This document shows positions 23,215 through 33,976 of a stretch of DNA of 64,000 bases, one piece after another. The translations under genes and the position numbers were made by a program. The notes below the pieces were generated by a model, which saw nothing but the letters and a program-made list of their open reading frames with translations, searched no databases and was not told the origin of the DNA. The stretch is from Diplosphaera chodatii (taxonomy: Eukaryota; Chlorophyta; Trebouxiophyceae; Prasiolales; Stichococcaceae): the NCBI GenBank assembly GCA_032358165.1, contig JAALGY010000015.1, forward strand, positions 1 to 64,000, in the 5' to 3' direction. Numbering within the stretch: the stretch's first letter is position 1; each line of letters opens with the position of its first letter.

Positions 23215-26200
23215 GGAACAAGGGGCCGGCGGCCGCCGCCAGCGGGCGCAGCCCGCACCCCAGCCGCCCCGGCACCCGGCACACAGCACCTGGCGGGGTG
23301 CGGGGAGGGCGAAACAGGGCTTCAGAGCAAAAAGGAGAGGCCACATCGGGGCAACCAAAACCATTCCGCTGCCGGGAATCGAAAGCCCGGGGAACAAGGG
23401 GCCGGCGGCCGCCGCCAGCGGGCGCAGCCCGCACCCCAGCCGCCCCGGCACCCGGCACACAGCACCTGGCGGGGTGCGGGGAGGGCGAAACAGGGCTTCA
23501 GAGCAAAAAGGAGAGGCCACATCGGGGCAACCAAAACCATTCCGCTGCCGGGAATCGAAAGCCCGGGGAACAAGGGGCCGGCGGCCGCCGCCAGCGGGCG
23601 CAGCCCGCACCCCAGCCGCCCCGGCACCCGGCACACAGCACCTGGCGGGGTGCGGGGAGGGCGAAACAGGGCTTCAGAGCAAAAAGGAGAGGCCACATCG
23701 GGGCAACCAAAACCATTCCGCTGCCGGGAATCGAAAGCCCGGGGAACAAGGGGCCGGCGGCCGCCGCCAGCGGGCGCAGCCCGCACCCCAGCCGCCCCGG
23801 CACCCGGCACACAGCACCTGGCGGGGTGCGGGGAGGGCGAAACAGGGCTTCAGAGCAAAAAGGAGAGGCCACATCGGGGCAACCAAAACCATTCCGCTGC
23901 CGGGAATCGAAAGCCCGGGGAACAAGGGGCCGGCGGCCGCCGCCAGCGGGCGCAGCCCGCACCCCAGCCGCCCCGGCACCCGGCACACAGCACCTGGCGG
24001 GGTGCGGGGAGGGCGAAACAGGGCTTCAGAGCAAGAAGGAGAGGCCACATCGGGGCAACCAAAACCATTCCGCTGCCGGGAATCGAAAGCCCGGGGAACA
24101 AGGGGCCGGCGGCCGCCGCCAGCGGGCGCAGCCCGCACCCCAGCCGCCCCGGCACCCGGCACACAGCACCTGGCGGGGTGCGGGGAGGGCGAAACAGGGC
24201 TTCAGAGCAAAAAGGAGAGGCCACATCGGGGCAACCAAAACCATTCCGCTGCCGGGAATCGAAAGCCCGGGGAACAAGGGGCCGGCGGCCGCCGCCAGCG
24301 GGCGCAGCCCGCACCCCAGCCGCCCCGGCACCCGGCACACAGCACCTGGCGGGGTGCGGGGAGGGCGAAACAGGGCTTCAGAGCAAGAAGGAGAGGCCAC
24401 ATCGGGGCAACCAAAACCATTCCGCTGCCGGGAATCGAAAGCCCGGGGAACAAGGGGCCGGCGGCCGCCGCCAGCGGGCGCAGCCCGCACCCCAGCCGCC
24501 CCGGCACCCGGCACACAGCACCTGGCGGGGTGCGGGGAGGGCGAAACAGGGCTTCAGAGCAAAAAGGAGAGGCCACATCGGGGCAACCAAAACCATTCCG
24601 CTGCCGGGAATCGAAAGCCCGGGGAACAAGGGGCCGGCGGCCGCCGCCAGCGGGCGCAGCCCGCACCCCAGCCGCCCCGGCACCCGGCACACAGCACCTG
24701 GCGGGGTGCGGGGAGGGCGAAACAGGGCTTCAGAGCAAAAAGGAGAGGCCACATCGGGGCAACCAAAACCATTCCGCTGCCGGGAATCGAAAGCCCGGGG
24801 AACAAGGGGCCGGCGGCCGCCGCCAGCGGGCGCAGCCCGCACCCCAGCCGCCCCGGCACCCGGCACACAGCACCTGGCGGGGTGCGGGGAGGGCGAAACA
24901 GGGCTTCAGAGCAAGAAGGAGAGGCCACATCGGGGCAACCAAAACCATTCCGCTGCCGGGAATCGAAAGCCCGGGGAACAAGGGGCCGGCGGCCGCCGCC
25001 AGCGGGCGCAGCCCGCACCCCAGCCGCCCCGGCACCCGGCACACAGCACCTGGCGGGGTGCGGGGAGGGCGAAACAGGGCTTCAGAGCAAAAAGGAGAGG
25101 CCACATCGGGGCAACCAAAACCATTCCGCTGCCGGGAATCGAAAGCCCGGGGAACAAGGGGCCGGCGGCCGCCGCCAGCGGGCGCAGCCCGCACCCCAGC
25201 CGCCCCGGCACCCGGCACACAGCACCTGGCGGGGTGCGGGGAGGGCGAAACAGGGCTTCAGAGCAAAAAGGAGAGGCCACATCGGGGCAACCAAAACCAT
25301 TCCGCTGCCGGGAATCGAAAGCCCGGGGAACAAGGGGCCGGCGGCCGCCGCCAGCGGGCGCAGCCCGCACCCCAGCCGCCCCGGCACCCGGCACACAGCA
25401 CCTGGCGGGGTGCGGGGAGGGCGAAACAGGGCTTCAGAGCAAAAAGGAGAGGCCACATCGGGGCAACCAAAACCATTCCGCTGCCGGGAATCGAAAGCCC
25501 GGGGAACAAGGGGCCGGCGGCCGCCGCCAGCGGGCGCAGCCCGCACCCCAGCCGCCCCGGCACCCGGCACACAGCACCTGGCGGGGTGCGGGGAGGGCGA
25601 AACAGGGCTTCAGAGCAAGAAGGAGAGGCCACATCGGGGCAACCAAAACCATTCCGCTGCCGGGAATCGAAAGCCCGGGGAACAAGGGGCCGGCGGCCGC
25701 CGCCAGCGGGCGCAGCCCGCACCCCAGCCGCCCCGGCACCCGGCACACAGCACCTGGCGGGGTGCGGGGAGGGCGAAACAGGGCTTCAGAGCAAAAAGGA
25801 GAGGCCACATCGGGGCAACCAAAACCATTCCGCTGCCGGGAATCGAAAGCCCGGGGAACAAGGGGCCGGCGGCCGCCGCCAGCGGGCGCAGCCCGCACCC
25901 CAGCCGCCCCGGCACCCGGCACACAGCACCTGGCGGGGTGCGGGGAGGGCGAAACAGGGCTTCAGAGCAAGAAGGAGAGGCCACATCGGGGCAACCAAAA
26001 CCATTCCGCTGCCGGGAATCGAAAGCCCGGGGAACAAGGGGCCGGCGGCCGCCGCCAGCGGGCGCAGCCCGCACCCCAGCCGCCCCGGCACCCGGCACAC
26101 AGCACCTGGCGGGGTGCGGGGAGGGCGAAACAGGGCTTCAGAGCAAAAAGGAGAGGCCACATCGGGGCAACCAAAACCATTCCGCTGCCGGGAATCGAAA

Positions 26201-27966
26201 GCCCGGGGAACAAGGGGCCGGCGGCCGCCGCCAGCGGGCGCAGCCCGCACCCCAGCCGCCCCGGCACCCGGCACACAGCACCTGGCGGGGTGCGGGGAGG
26301 GCGAAACAGGGCTTCAGAGCAAAAAGGAGAGGCCACATCGGGGCAACCAAAACCATTCCGCTGCCGGGAATCGAAAGCCCGGGGAACAAGGGGCCGGCGG
26401 CCGCCGCCAGCGGGCGCAGCCCGCACCCCAGCCGCCCCGGCACCCGGCACACAGCACCTGGCGGGGTGCGGGGAGGGCGAAACAGGGCTTCAGAGCAAGA
26501 AGGAGAGGCCACATCGGGGCAACCAAAACCATTCCGCTGCCGGGAATCGAAAGCCCGGGGAACAAGGGGCCGGCGGCCGCCGCCAGCGGGCGCAGCCCGC
26601 ACCCCAGCCGCCCCGGCACCCGGCACACAGCACCTGGCGGGGTGCGGGGAGGGCGAAACAGGGCTTCAGAGCAAAAAGGAGAGGCCACATCGGGGCAACC
26701 AAAACCATTCCGCTGCCGGGAATCGAAAGCCCGGGGAACAAGGGGCCGGCGGCCGCCGCCAGCGGGCGCAGCCCGCACCCCAGCCGCCCCGGCACCCGGC
26801 ACACAGCACCTGGCGGGGTGCGGGGAGGGCGAAACAGGGCTTCAGAGCAAAAAGGAGAGGCCACATCGGGGCAACCAAAACCATTCCGCTGCCGGGAATC
26901 GAAAGCCCGGGGAACAAGGGGCCGGCGGCCGCCGCCAGCGGGCGCAGCCCGCACCCCAGCCGCCCCGGCACCCGGCACACAGCACCTGGCGGGGTGCGGG
27001 GAGGGCGAAACAGGGCTTCAGAGCAAAAAGGAGAGGCCACATCGGGGCAACCAAAACCATTCCGCTGCCGGGAATCGAAAGCCCGGGGAACAAGGGGCCG
27101 GCGGCCGCCGCCAGCGGGCGCAGCCCGCACCCCAGCCGCCCCGGCACCCGGCACACAGCACCTGGCGGGGTGCGGGGAGGGCGAAACAGGGCTTCAGAGC
27201 AAGAAGGAGAGGCCACATCGGGGCAACCAAAACCATTCCGCTGCCGGGAATCGAAAGCCCGGGGAACAAGGGGCCGGCGGCCGCCGCCAGCGGGCGCAGC
27301 CCGCACCCCAGCCGCCCCGGCACCCGGCACACAGCACCTGGCGGGGTGCGGGGAGGGCGAAACAGGGCTTCAGAGCAAAAAGGAGAGGCCACATCGGGGC
27401 AACCAAAACCATTCCGCTGCCGGGAATCGAAAGCCCGGGGAACAAGGGGCCGGCGGCCGCCGCCAGCGGGCGCAGCCCGCACCCCAGCCGCCCCGGCACC
27501 CGGCACACAGCACCTGGCGGGGTGCGGGGAGGGCGAAACAGGGCTTCAGAGCAAAAAGGAGAGGCCACATCGGGGCAACCAAAACCATTCCGCTGCCGGG
27601 AATCGAAAGCCCGGGGAACAAGGGGCCGGCGGCCGCCGCCAGCGGGCGCAGCCCGCACCCCAGCCGCCCCGGCACCCGGCACACAGCACCTGGCGGGGTG
27701 CGGGGAGGGCGAAACAGGGCTTCAGAGCAAAAAGGAGAGGCCACATCGGGGCAACCAAAACCATTCCGCTGCCGGGAATCGAAAGCCCGGGGAACAAGGG
27801 GCCGGCGGCCGCCGCCAGCGGGCGCAGCCCGCACCCCAGCCGCCCCGGCACCCGGCACACAGCACCTGGCGGGGTGCGGGGAGGGCGAAACAGGGCTTCA
27901 GAGCAAGAAGGAGAGGCCACATCGGGGCAACCAAAACCATTCCGCTGCCGGGAATCGAACCCGGAT
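23215..27966. repeat. 176-bp satellite array, 27 units, derived in part from tRNA-Glu
   Basis: Twenty-six complete 176-bp units (starts 23215 + 176n) and a 27th that runs into the tRNA-Glu gene. The units are GC-rich and identical except for one A/G position at unit offset 117 (23331 in unit 1), which is G in units 5, 7, 10, 14, 16, 19, 23 and 27. Each unit carries a 20-base segment (23364-23383 in unit 1) identical to the 3' end of the adjacent tRNA-Glu gene (T-arm side and acceptor strand), followed on the minus strand by a T4 run. All three plus frames are open through the whole array because the unit lacks stops and 176 is not a multiple of three. The resulting 1450-1600-codon frames, and the 162-codon minus frames spaced 176 bases apart, are artefacts. 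Confidence 0.97.
27933..27936 (-). terminator. pol III T4 terminator of tRNA-Glu
   Basis: TTTT on the minus strand starts four bases after the tRNA 3' end. The same T4 run is in every satellite unit because the tRNA 3' flank is part of the unit. Confidence 0.75.
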
Positions 27967-28012
27967 CTCGCGGGTGAGAGCCGCGTATACTAGCCGATTA
28001 TACTACAACGGA
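27940..28012 (-). tRNA. tRNA-Glu, anticodon CTC
   Basis: Reading the minus strand from 28012 gives a 73-nt cloverleaf. The acceptor stem TCCGTTG pairs with CAGCGGA, with one G-U. The D arm contains AATCGGCTAG. The anticodon stem CGCGG/CCGCG encloses the loop CTCTCAC, giving anticodon CTC. The T arm TCCGG-GTTCGAT-TCCCGG fits once its flanking base is assigned, and the discriminator base is A. No intron and no encoded CCA. The sequence is close to plant cytosolic tRNA-Glu(CTC). Its last 20 bases are the segment repeated in every unit of the adjoining satellite. Confidence 0.95.
27951..28005 (-). promoter_or_regulatory. internal pol III promoter (A and B boxes) of tRNA-Glu
   Basis: A box TAGTATAATCGG lies at 28005-27994 and B box GGTTCGATTCC at 27961-27951. 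Both fit the eukaryotic consensus. The satellite units retain only the TTCGATTCC part of the B box and no A box. Confidence 0.85.
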
Positions 28013-28637
28013 TGTGGGTGAGTTGTGTCAGGGAAACCTGACGACTTTGCGTGACGTGGGGGGAGAGGAGGTAGCCTATAAACAGGCTGCACCGGTACAA
28101 CAGTATTCTCGTGCTGTGGATGAGTTTGCCTGCAGTGGCTGCCACGGCGCCGGCGGTGGCGGCGGTGGCCGGTCCAGAGTCATCGTGGCACATGCTTTTT
28201 CCACCAGCCAGACTCATAGCTTGCTTCCATTCAGTTGTATCCCCATGTGTTTCCGCACGTCCAGGACGGATTGGCCTGCGGTCCAGACTGGTGCTCCACA
28301 GTTCTGGGTTGCCAGCTTTCGCTTGTTGTGTGACCTGTGGAGTATAGTGGGTGTAACCACCATCATCATCAGCTGGGCCACGGGCAGCTGCGCTGCCCGC
28401 TACGCTTTAATTTCAAAGCTGCCACGAATGTTGTCTACTGGCATGATGGTGCTTCCAGCTGTTTCATATTAAAAGCATAGCAGCCCATCTGTGACACAAT
28501 CTTTCTCGGATGTGTCAAACCTGGTGCTCAGCACGGGTGGCTGGTACCCTAGCCCTTGGACGGGTTTGCTGTGTTTCACGTTGCAGCATGGCACACATCC
28601 AAGCTGTGTGTCCAATCGAGCTGCAATACAATTCAGC
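28013..28637. other. spacer between tRNA-Glu and the glycosyltransferase gene
   Basis: About 625 bases without a supported gene. It contains the 5' flank of the tRNA and the promoter side of the plus-strand gene that starts at 28638. No repeat units occur on this side of the tRNA. Confidence 0.5.
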
Positions 28638-31600
28638 ATGACTGATGAGCATGTCGCAAAGCTCGGCATCCTGCTGCCGATCACGTCCCGTGGCAGCAGC
28701 TCGGCTGCAGATGTGGTCGACGCGGTTGAGGCAAACCTCTTGTCGTCCCTGCAGCCGCACCAGAGCTGCCAGATCTTCATCGGGATAGACTTTGACGACG
28801 ATCAGCTGCTACTTGAGCAGAATTCGCTGCAGCAGAGGTGCCAGCAGCATGGCATCACTGCAACTACAGTGGTGTTCCCAGAGGACCAGCTGCTCTCGGC
28901 CCGGCAGCAGGCAGCCCAGCGGCTGGCGCCTGCTGGCACGCCTCTGTTTGGCAGCACTAGTGACGAGATTCTGGCAGAGCAGCAGCGGGCCGTGCCAGCG
29001 GCGCCCATCTGCTGGATGTGGTGGCAGCTGGCGCTGCGAGCGGCGGCGGCCGGCTGCAGCTGCATGGTGCTGCTTGGTGATGACACCATTGTAGAGCCAG
29101 CCGGCACCTGGGTGGACGATGTGCTGGGTGATGGTCATCCTGCTGACATGACCAGCGATACTCGATCAACCATGACAGCCACTGTGTCCATGAGACCGCC
29201 AGTGTACAGTTTACCACTGATTGGTATCCAGGACATTCACTGTGTCACACTGCAGACGCCTTTCACCAAGACCCGCGGCTGCAGTGCCTGGTGTTGAAGG
29301 ACACAGCAGAGCCCGGCTTCCCGTCCTTCCCTGTGCTGTCTGCAACACACCTCACACGCTTTGGCGGCCACCTGCTGCCGCCCGGCATCTTCGTGAACCA
29401 GGATGCTGACCCCTTCCTGGTCGAGTTGTATCGCTGCTGTCCAGGCGCAGTGGCGGCGCTCAGCACCGTGACGGTCACCAACACACGAGGTGAGGCATTG
29501 CAACGCTGTGTGTGGGCACCATCACGGTAGTGCAAGCTGCCATGCACCCACGCAAGCAATTGATCTTACATCACTCTGCACAGGTGGCATCCAGATCGCA
29601 GGCGCTGAGTATGCTGCGCCGCTGTATGAGCGGCGGCATGCGTCACAGGCCAGGTTCAGGGCAGCGCTCGCCAGCTGGCAGGCACAGCTGCCCGCTGATA
29701 TGAGGCAGGACGGCTTGACAGTAGACATCCTGATTCCAAGCCTGCGTGCCGACCCCAGCTACCTGACCAGGTGCACAGGTCAAGCAAAAACCGATGAGCA
29801 AGATCTGGATGGTCAATCTGAGACATCATGTGCAGGACAGGTGACGGCAACAGTTGTCGCGACTGCTACATCTGGCAGCAAGCAGTGAAGTACACACTCT
29901 TGTACCTCCTGCAGGCTTCTGACGGCGCACTGCTCAGACCCATCCGTCAGCCTGCGCTTCCTGCTGCGTGTGGACGACCCTGCCAAGATGTGTGACCCAA
30001 CACTGCGCACCTGGCTCGTCAACATGCAATCCGAGCTGCTGCATCGTGTTTTCATCCGCTTCAATCCGGTATGTTGTTAATCCTCCGGTCCTATAGTAGT
30101 CTACTAGGTGCATATATGACCGTATGCAAGCTTTTCAGCCAGCACGCTTTGTGTGCACACTGTTGGGTACATGTCAGGCTGAGGATGTTTTTGTAAGCAG
30201 CATAGCATATTCTGAACTGAAAGCCATCTTGTTCTTGCATGCAGGTCAACTGCGGCGCTGCACTGACCCGGAACTTGCTGCTTGATGACTCTTATGCTGA
30301 CATCTGCATACTGTGGGATGACGATGTGCAGCCGCTGGCTGGGTGCATAGATGCCTATGTCAGGGCCTTCAGGGAGCACCCAGGCGCAGCAGCTTTTGCA
30401 GGTGCCAAAACCTTCGCTTTGCACTGCTGTTCGTTCCTTAGACGCCAGCACCCGCTCAACTGTTGATCTGGCCAACTACCATCTTGAGTCTAACACGATG
30501 TGCAAGCCCAGGACCCACGATGATGCCTCGTGACACTGGTGCGGAAGCATTGTGGAAGCAGGTGATCCATGGCTGGCCAGCAAAGATCGGCACCTGCGGA
30601 ATGTCTGCCCTATGCTGTTGATGACGTTTCAACCAAAATAGTATGTTCGATGTGTGCCCGCAGGGAGTGCGCCTCTCCAACGTTCTGTACGCCTGGGAGC
30701 TGCCGCTGCTAAAACAGACGATCCCCTGGGCCATCACTGCGAATATGGCTGTGCGCAACACAACACTCAGGTGTGACACAGACTGCGTGGGAAGCAAAGA
30801 CGCTTCGGAAGCAGCAGCAATCGGCACTGCGCATGAGTGTTCACGGTGCTGCAGCGCATCTGCTGACGACGCTGGCATGTTGGACTTGCTCAGGTTTGGC
30901 GCGAGCTTCCCCAAGGCGGGAGGTGGGGAGGATATCGACTTTTGCCTTCGACTCGGAGGAGTAGAATGTGCGTACTATGTCTGCCCTCATCAGCTCTATA
31001 CCCAATAAAGTGAAAGGGTAGCCACGCACTAAACAGCCAAGGGTATGCTGAAGCAGATGCCACACGATTGCAGTGGCCTGCGACTGCTGATATCAGCTCA
31101 GGCGTTCTGCACACCTGCGGCATGCAGGCATTGCTGAGGCAGGTGTGGTCCACCCCTGGTGGGGAGGCGGCCTGCTGGGAGCTCTGTGCCACATCCGCGG
31201 TTGGTGAGCAAGCTCATACGCATTGTACATCTCATCTGTTCGATATCCAGAGCAGCGCTGACAAATTTATCACATTGAGTTGCACACACCCAGAATTAAC
31301 TGGGGTGGGTGCCTCTGTAACAGTCTGATAGTGCATGTTTTCTTGGCCGCAGGGCGTTTGGCGATGGGCTGCTGATCGATATGTACCCTGAGCTGCGGTA
31401 CCGCTGTGCGCCCAACCTCGTGGAATGCATGCTGCTGCTGGCAGCGGCAGCCTTGCTCAGGTATGAGCTGCAGAAATCACAATGGTTCGCCTGCATTCAC
31501 CAACAGTGCAAGCAGAAGGGCGGCCAGCTCACAGTACCTGGTGAACACTTGTACGATTCTGGTGGCAGCACACATCAAGCAGCCGTGGCAGTGCTGTGTC

Positions 31601-32015
31601 GGCACAGGCTGGTGCCATGGGCAGTGGCCCTGTCGATGGGCAGTGCGACGCTGGTCACGGATGTGCTGCTGGACATTTGCAGCAACTTCATGCTGCAGGT
31701 GAGGCTCAAGGTGCTGCTCTGCAAAGTTCATCCTGTGCACTGCTGCAAGTTCAGACCGCTCACAATGGCACCGCGCAGCACGGCACTGGTGCAACCATGC
31801 CCCTGCTGTACTTGATGCGCACCGACCATGTCAGCGATTTTGGGACAGCACTGCCGCAGTGGCGCTGGGAGCTGCATCCAGAGCCGCGAGGCTGGCGGCG
31901 CATGGCCGCCTCCTGCTGCGCGTCCCTGTGTAAGACGGTCTCCGACGCTGGGCGGTTGTACGGCCACCTGCGCCGCTGGCGCCCAACCAACATCTGCCGC
32001 CGCTTCGACTGGTGA
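28638..32015 (+). CDS. GT-A/GT2-like glycosyltransferase, 640 residues
   Basis: Likely transfers a sugar from a nucleotide-sugar in the secretory pathway; the substrate is unknown. Eleven exons join in phase: 28638-29127, 29256-29489, 29584-29770, 29915-30068, 30245-30401, 30664-30770, 30894-30966, 31143-31203, 31353-31460, 31608-31698 and 31755-32015. The total is 1923 coding bases. The second half is a classic GT2 fold: TVDILIPSLRADPSYL (start of the nucleotide-binding sheet), CILWDDDVQPLAG near residue 378 (D-x-D metal motif), FPKAGGGEDIDFCLRL near residue 452 (E-D acceptor motif), then HPWWGGGLLG. The first 230 residues form a second, diverged GT-A-like segment (LGILLPITSRGSS, VLLGDDTIVEPAG). 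Hydrophobic stretches near the C-terminus (ECMLLLAAAALL, VPWAVALSMGSA) could be membrane segments. No clear N-terminal signal. The gene ends CRRFDW, then TGA. Confidence 0.8.
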
Positions 32016-32643
32016 TGGGTTGCTCCGCTCGCAGCGCGATGCAAGCCCTGCACACAGCCAGTCCCAGTCACTCTGTAGAGTCCAGGGCCATGGCACGTCG
32101 CAAATGCTTTCATCACCTAAGCATACGTGACTTCGGGGTTGTGCACCTTGCTTTGCTGGTGGTCATGTCACCATACTTTATTTGTAGGATGCACGCACCC
32201 GCCATGACTGCAGGTGGGCCGGCCGGGAGCCTGACATCATCAGGGGGGAGGCGCAACGCGCTGCAGGACGAGCAGCAGTGCTTGCAGCGGCAGCCGCTGT
32301 GGGCTATGCAGTGGCGTGGCTGCTTGGGCGGTAGAAGAGCCACCGCACCAGCAGGGTCTAGGGCGGGCTCACACGCCTCATGTGACGTGCGCCGTTAAAC
32401 AGTGCTTCTGCAGCACGAGGCAAGCGCCACCCAAGAGTCAATTACACAGTAACAATGACTGGGAGCACACGCAGCTGCTGATGTCAGCAAGCTTGCTTGT
32501 CACTGATGCCAGCTGTCATAGCAGCATGTCTTGACTCTGCATTGTCTATCATATCAAGAGGGTTGGAACGTGTTGCAGACTTGCCGCCGCAATTGGGCTC
32601 GTGAGCAGGCTTTCTTGTGTGCTGAGACGCCCATCATACAATT
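32016..32643. other. spacer before the tandem duplication
   Basis: About 630 bases with only short unsupported frames. It includes the 3' end of the glycosyltransferase transcript. It has no counterpart before duplication unit 2, which fixes the left boundary of the duplication near 32644. Confidence 0.5.
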
Positions 32644-32845
32644 GAAGCCAACAGCACTGGAGTCGTCATCAGTTCATGCTGCATCCGTCAGTGAATGGCA
32701 CCGCCGCCGCCATTCGGTTCCCATGTTCGGCGCTGCAACAGTGGCGCAACTGTGTCATCGTCATAGTGACAGCACGAACACGACGATGCTGTAGAGCCGC
32801 CATGACTCTGCGTACGATTGCTGTTACCAAGTCCTAAGAGGCGTT

Positions 32846-33973
32846 CTCTACCAGTGGAACACCCAATATATAAAGCAATATATTGGGGGGCAATATGGGC
32901 CCGGAACCAGCTGGTTAATGCAATAATTCGGACGGAAAAATATATTGCCAATAATTCTCGGGTCAATATAGAAGTAGTTGACACGTAATATATTGGCAAT
33001 ATCGCGGGCAATATCTGGCAGGCATCGCTCACTGCAGATCTGACTACACCGTTGAGCAACCATACTGGCAGGGCGGCTTGCGATCCCATGCGATGCAGTG
33101 CTACTCGTTGGTATCATTCACTATCGAATGCAACAGCTGAATCAGCCGCAGACCGCCATCATAGGTTGTGTGCAAGTGCTTTATGCATGCATGCGGCTGC
33201 CGACAGTTGTGAAATTTTACGACGATGGCAGGATACGCGCTGACATATGCAGCTTCGCGACTGGGCAAAATTGATTCAGTAGCCAGTGTAGGCTGCCGCG
33301 CATGGCACCGCGCTTTGCGGCCGGTCTGATGCCCGTGCAGACAGGTGTGCCACACATTTCGCCGCAAGTGGCGGCAAGTGCAGCCCACAGCCCCGGCCTG
33401 ACACGATGGGCAGCGAGCGCCTGCACGGCTGCATTTTTGGCAGCTGCGACGCGCGTTACTTTGTCTGATTGTGAGGCGCGTAGCGGCAGTTGGCAGTTGG
33501 TCGCACATTTGTAAGCGTAACAGGACAAGTGCTGATAGGCAAACCCTCCGACTGGGAATTCCCATCAGCAACATACCCAAGCCCGTCGCAGCACAATATA
33601 TTGGGGAGCTCTTCAGGCAGCATCATGATTATTGATGCTGACAACAATATATTGCATCGCGTGCAAAATATTGATGCTGACTTTATTGACGCTGACATCA
33701 AATATATTGCATTGACTGCTAAATTATTGCAATAAAATTGATGAGGGCATTACTCAAGTTTGAAATACCAATATAATGACCTGCACATCCCCGCTGACGG
33801 TTTTGTTTAGCCCCCTCGCCCAAATTTATTGTTACGGTCGTGACAATATTGGCTGGTCTTGCCCAATATATTGCCGCGTGGCTGAGAACACAATATGGCG
33901 CTGGAACAAAATCAATATATTGGGGACTGAGCAATTTTTATTGGGCAATATATTTGGGGTTCCACTGGTAGAG
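32846..33973. mobile_element. non-autonomous terminal-inverted-repeat element (MITE-like), 1128 bp
   Basis: The ends are inverted repeats: the first 15 bases CTCTACCAGTGGAAC are perfectly mirrored at 33959-33973, followed by imperfect AT-rich extension. The element is flanked by GTT at 32843-32845 and 33974-33976. Duplication unit 2 has the uninterrupted site near 41955 (AAGAGGC-GCT-GTACGAG), so this is an insertion with a 3-bp target duplication. It is AT-rich in a GC-rich region and carries many CAATAT/ATATTG words, several as palindromic CAATATATTG. No transposase is encoded. Relative to the second element it has about 400 extra internal bases (about 33106-33505). A 3-bp target duplication occurs in several cut-and-paste superfamilies; I do not assign one. 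Confidence 0.85.
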
Positions 33974-33976
33974 GTT

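Noticed and set aside
23215..27966. Regularly spaced repeats as a CRISPR array
   Set aside because: The units are contiguous and identical with no unique spacers, and the setting is eukaryotic.
23166..28021. Plus-strand frames of about 1600 codons through the repeat array
   Set aside because: They arise because a stop-free 176-bp unit is repeated; three overlapping frames are open at once, none has a gene-like start, and they run into the tRNA gene.
32846..33973. AT-rich CAATATATTG cluster as a replication origin or organelle insertion
   Set aside because: The inverted ends, target duplication and empty site identify it as a transposable element.
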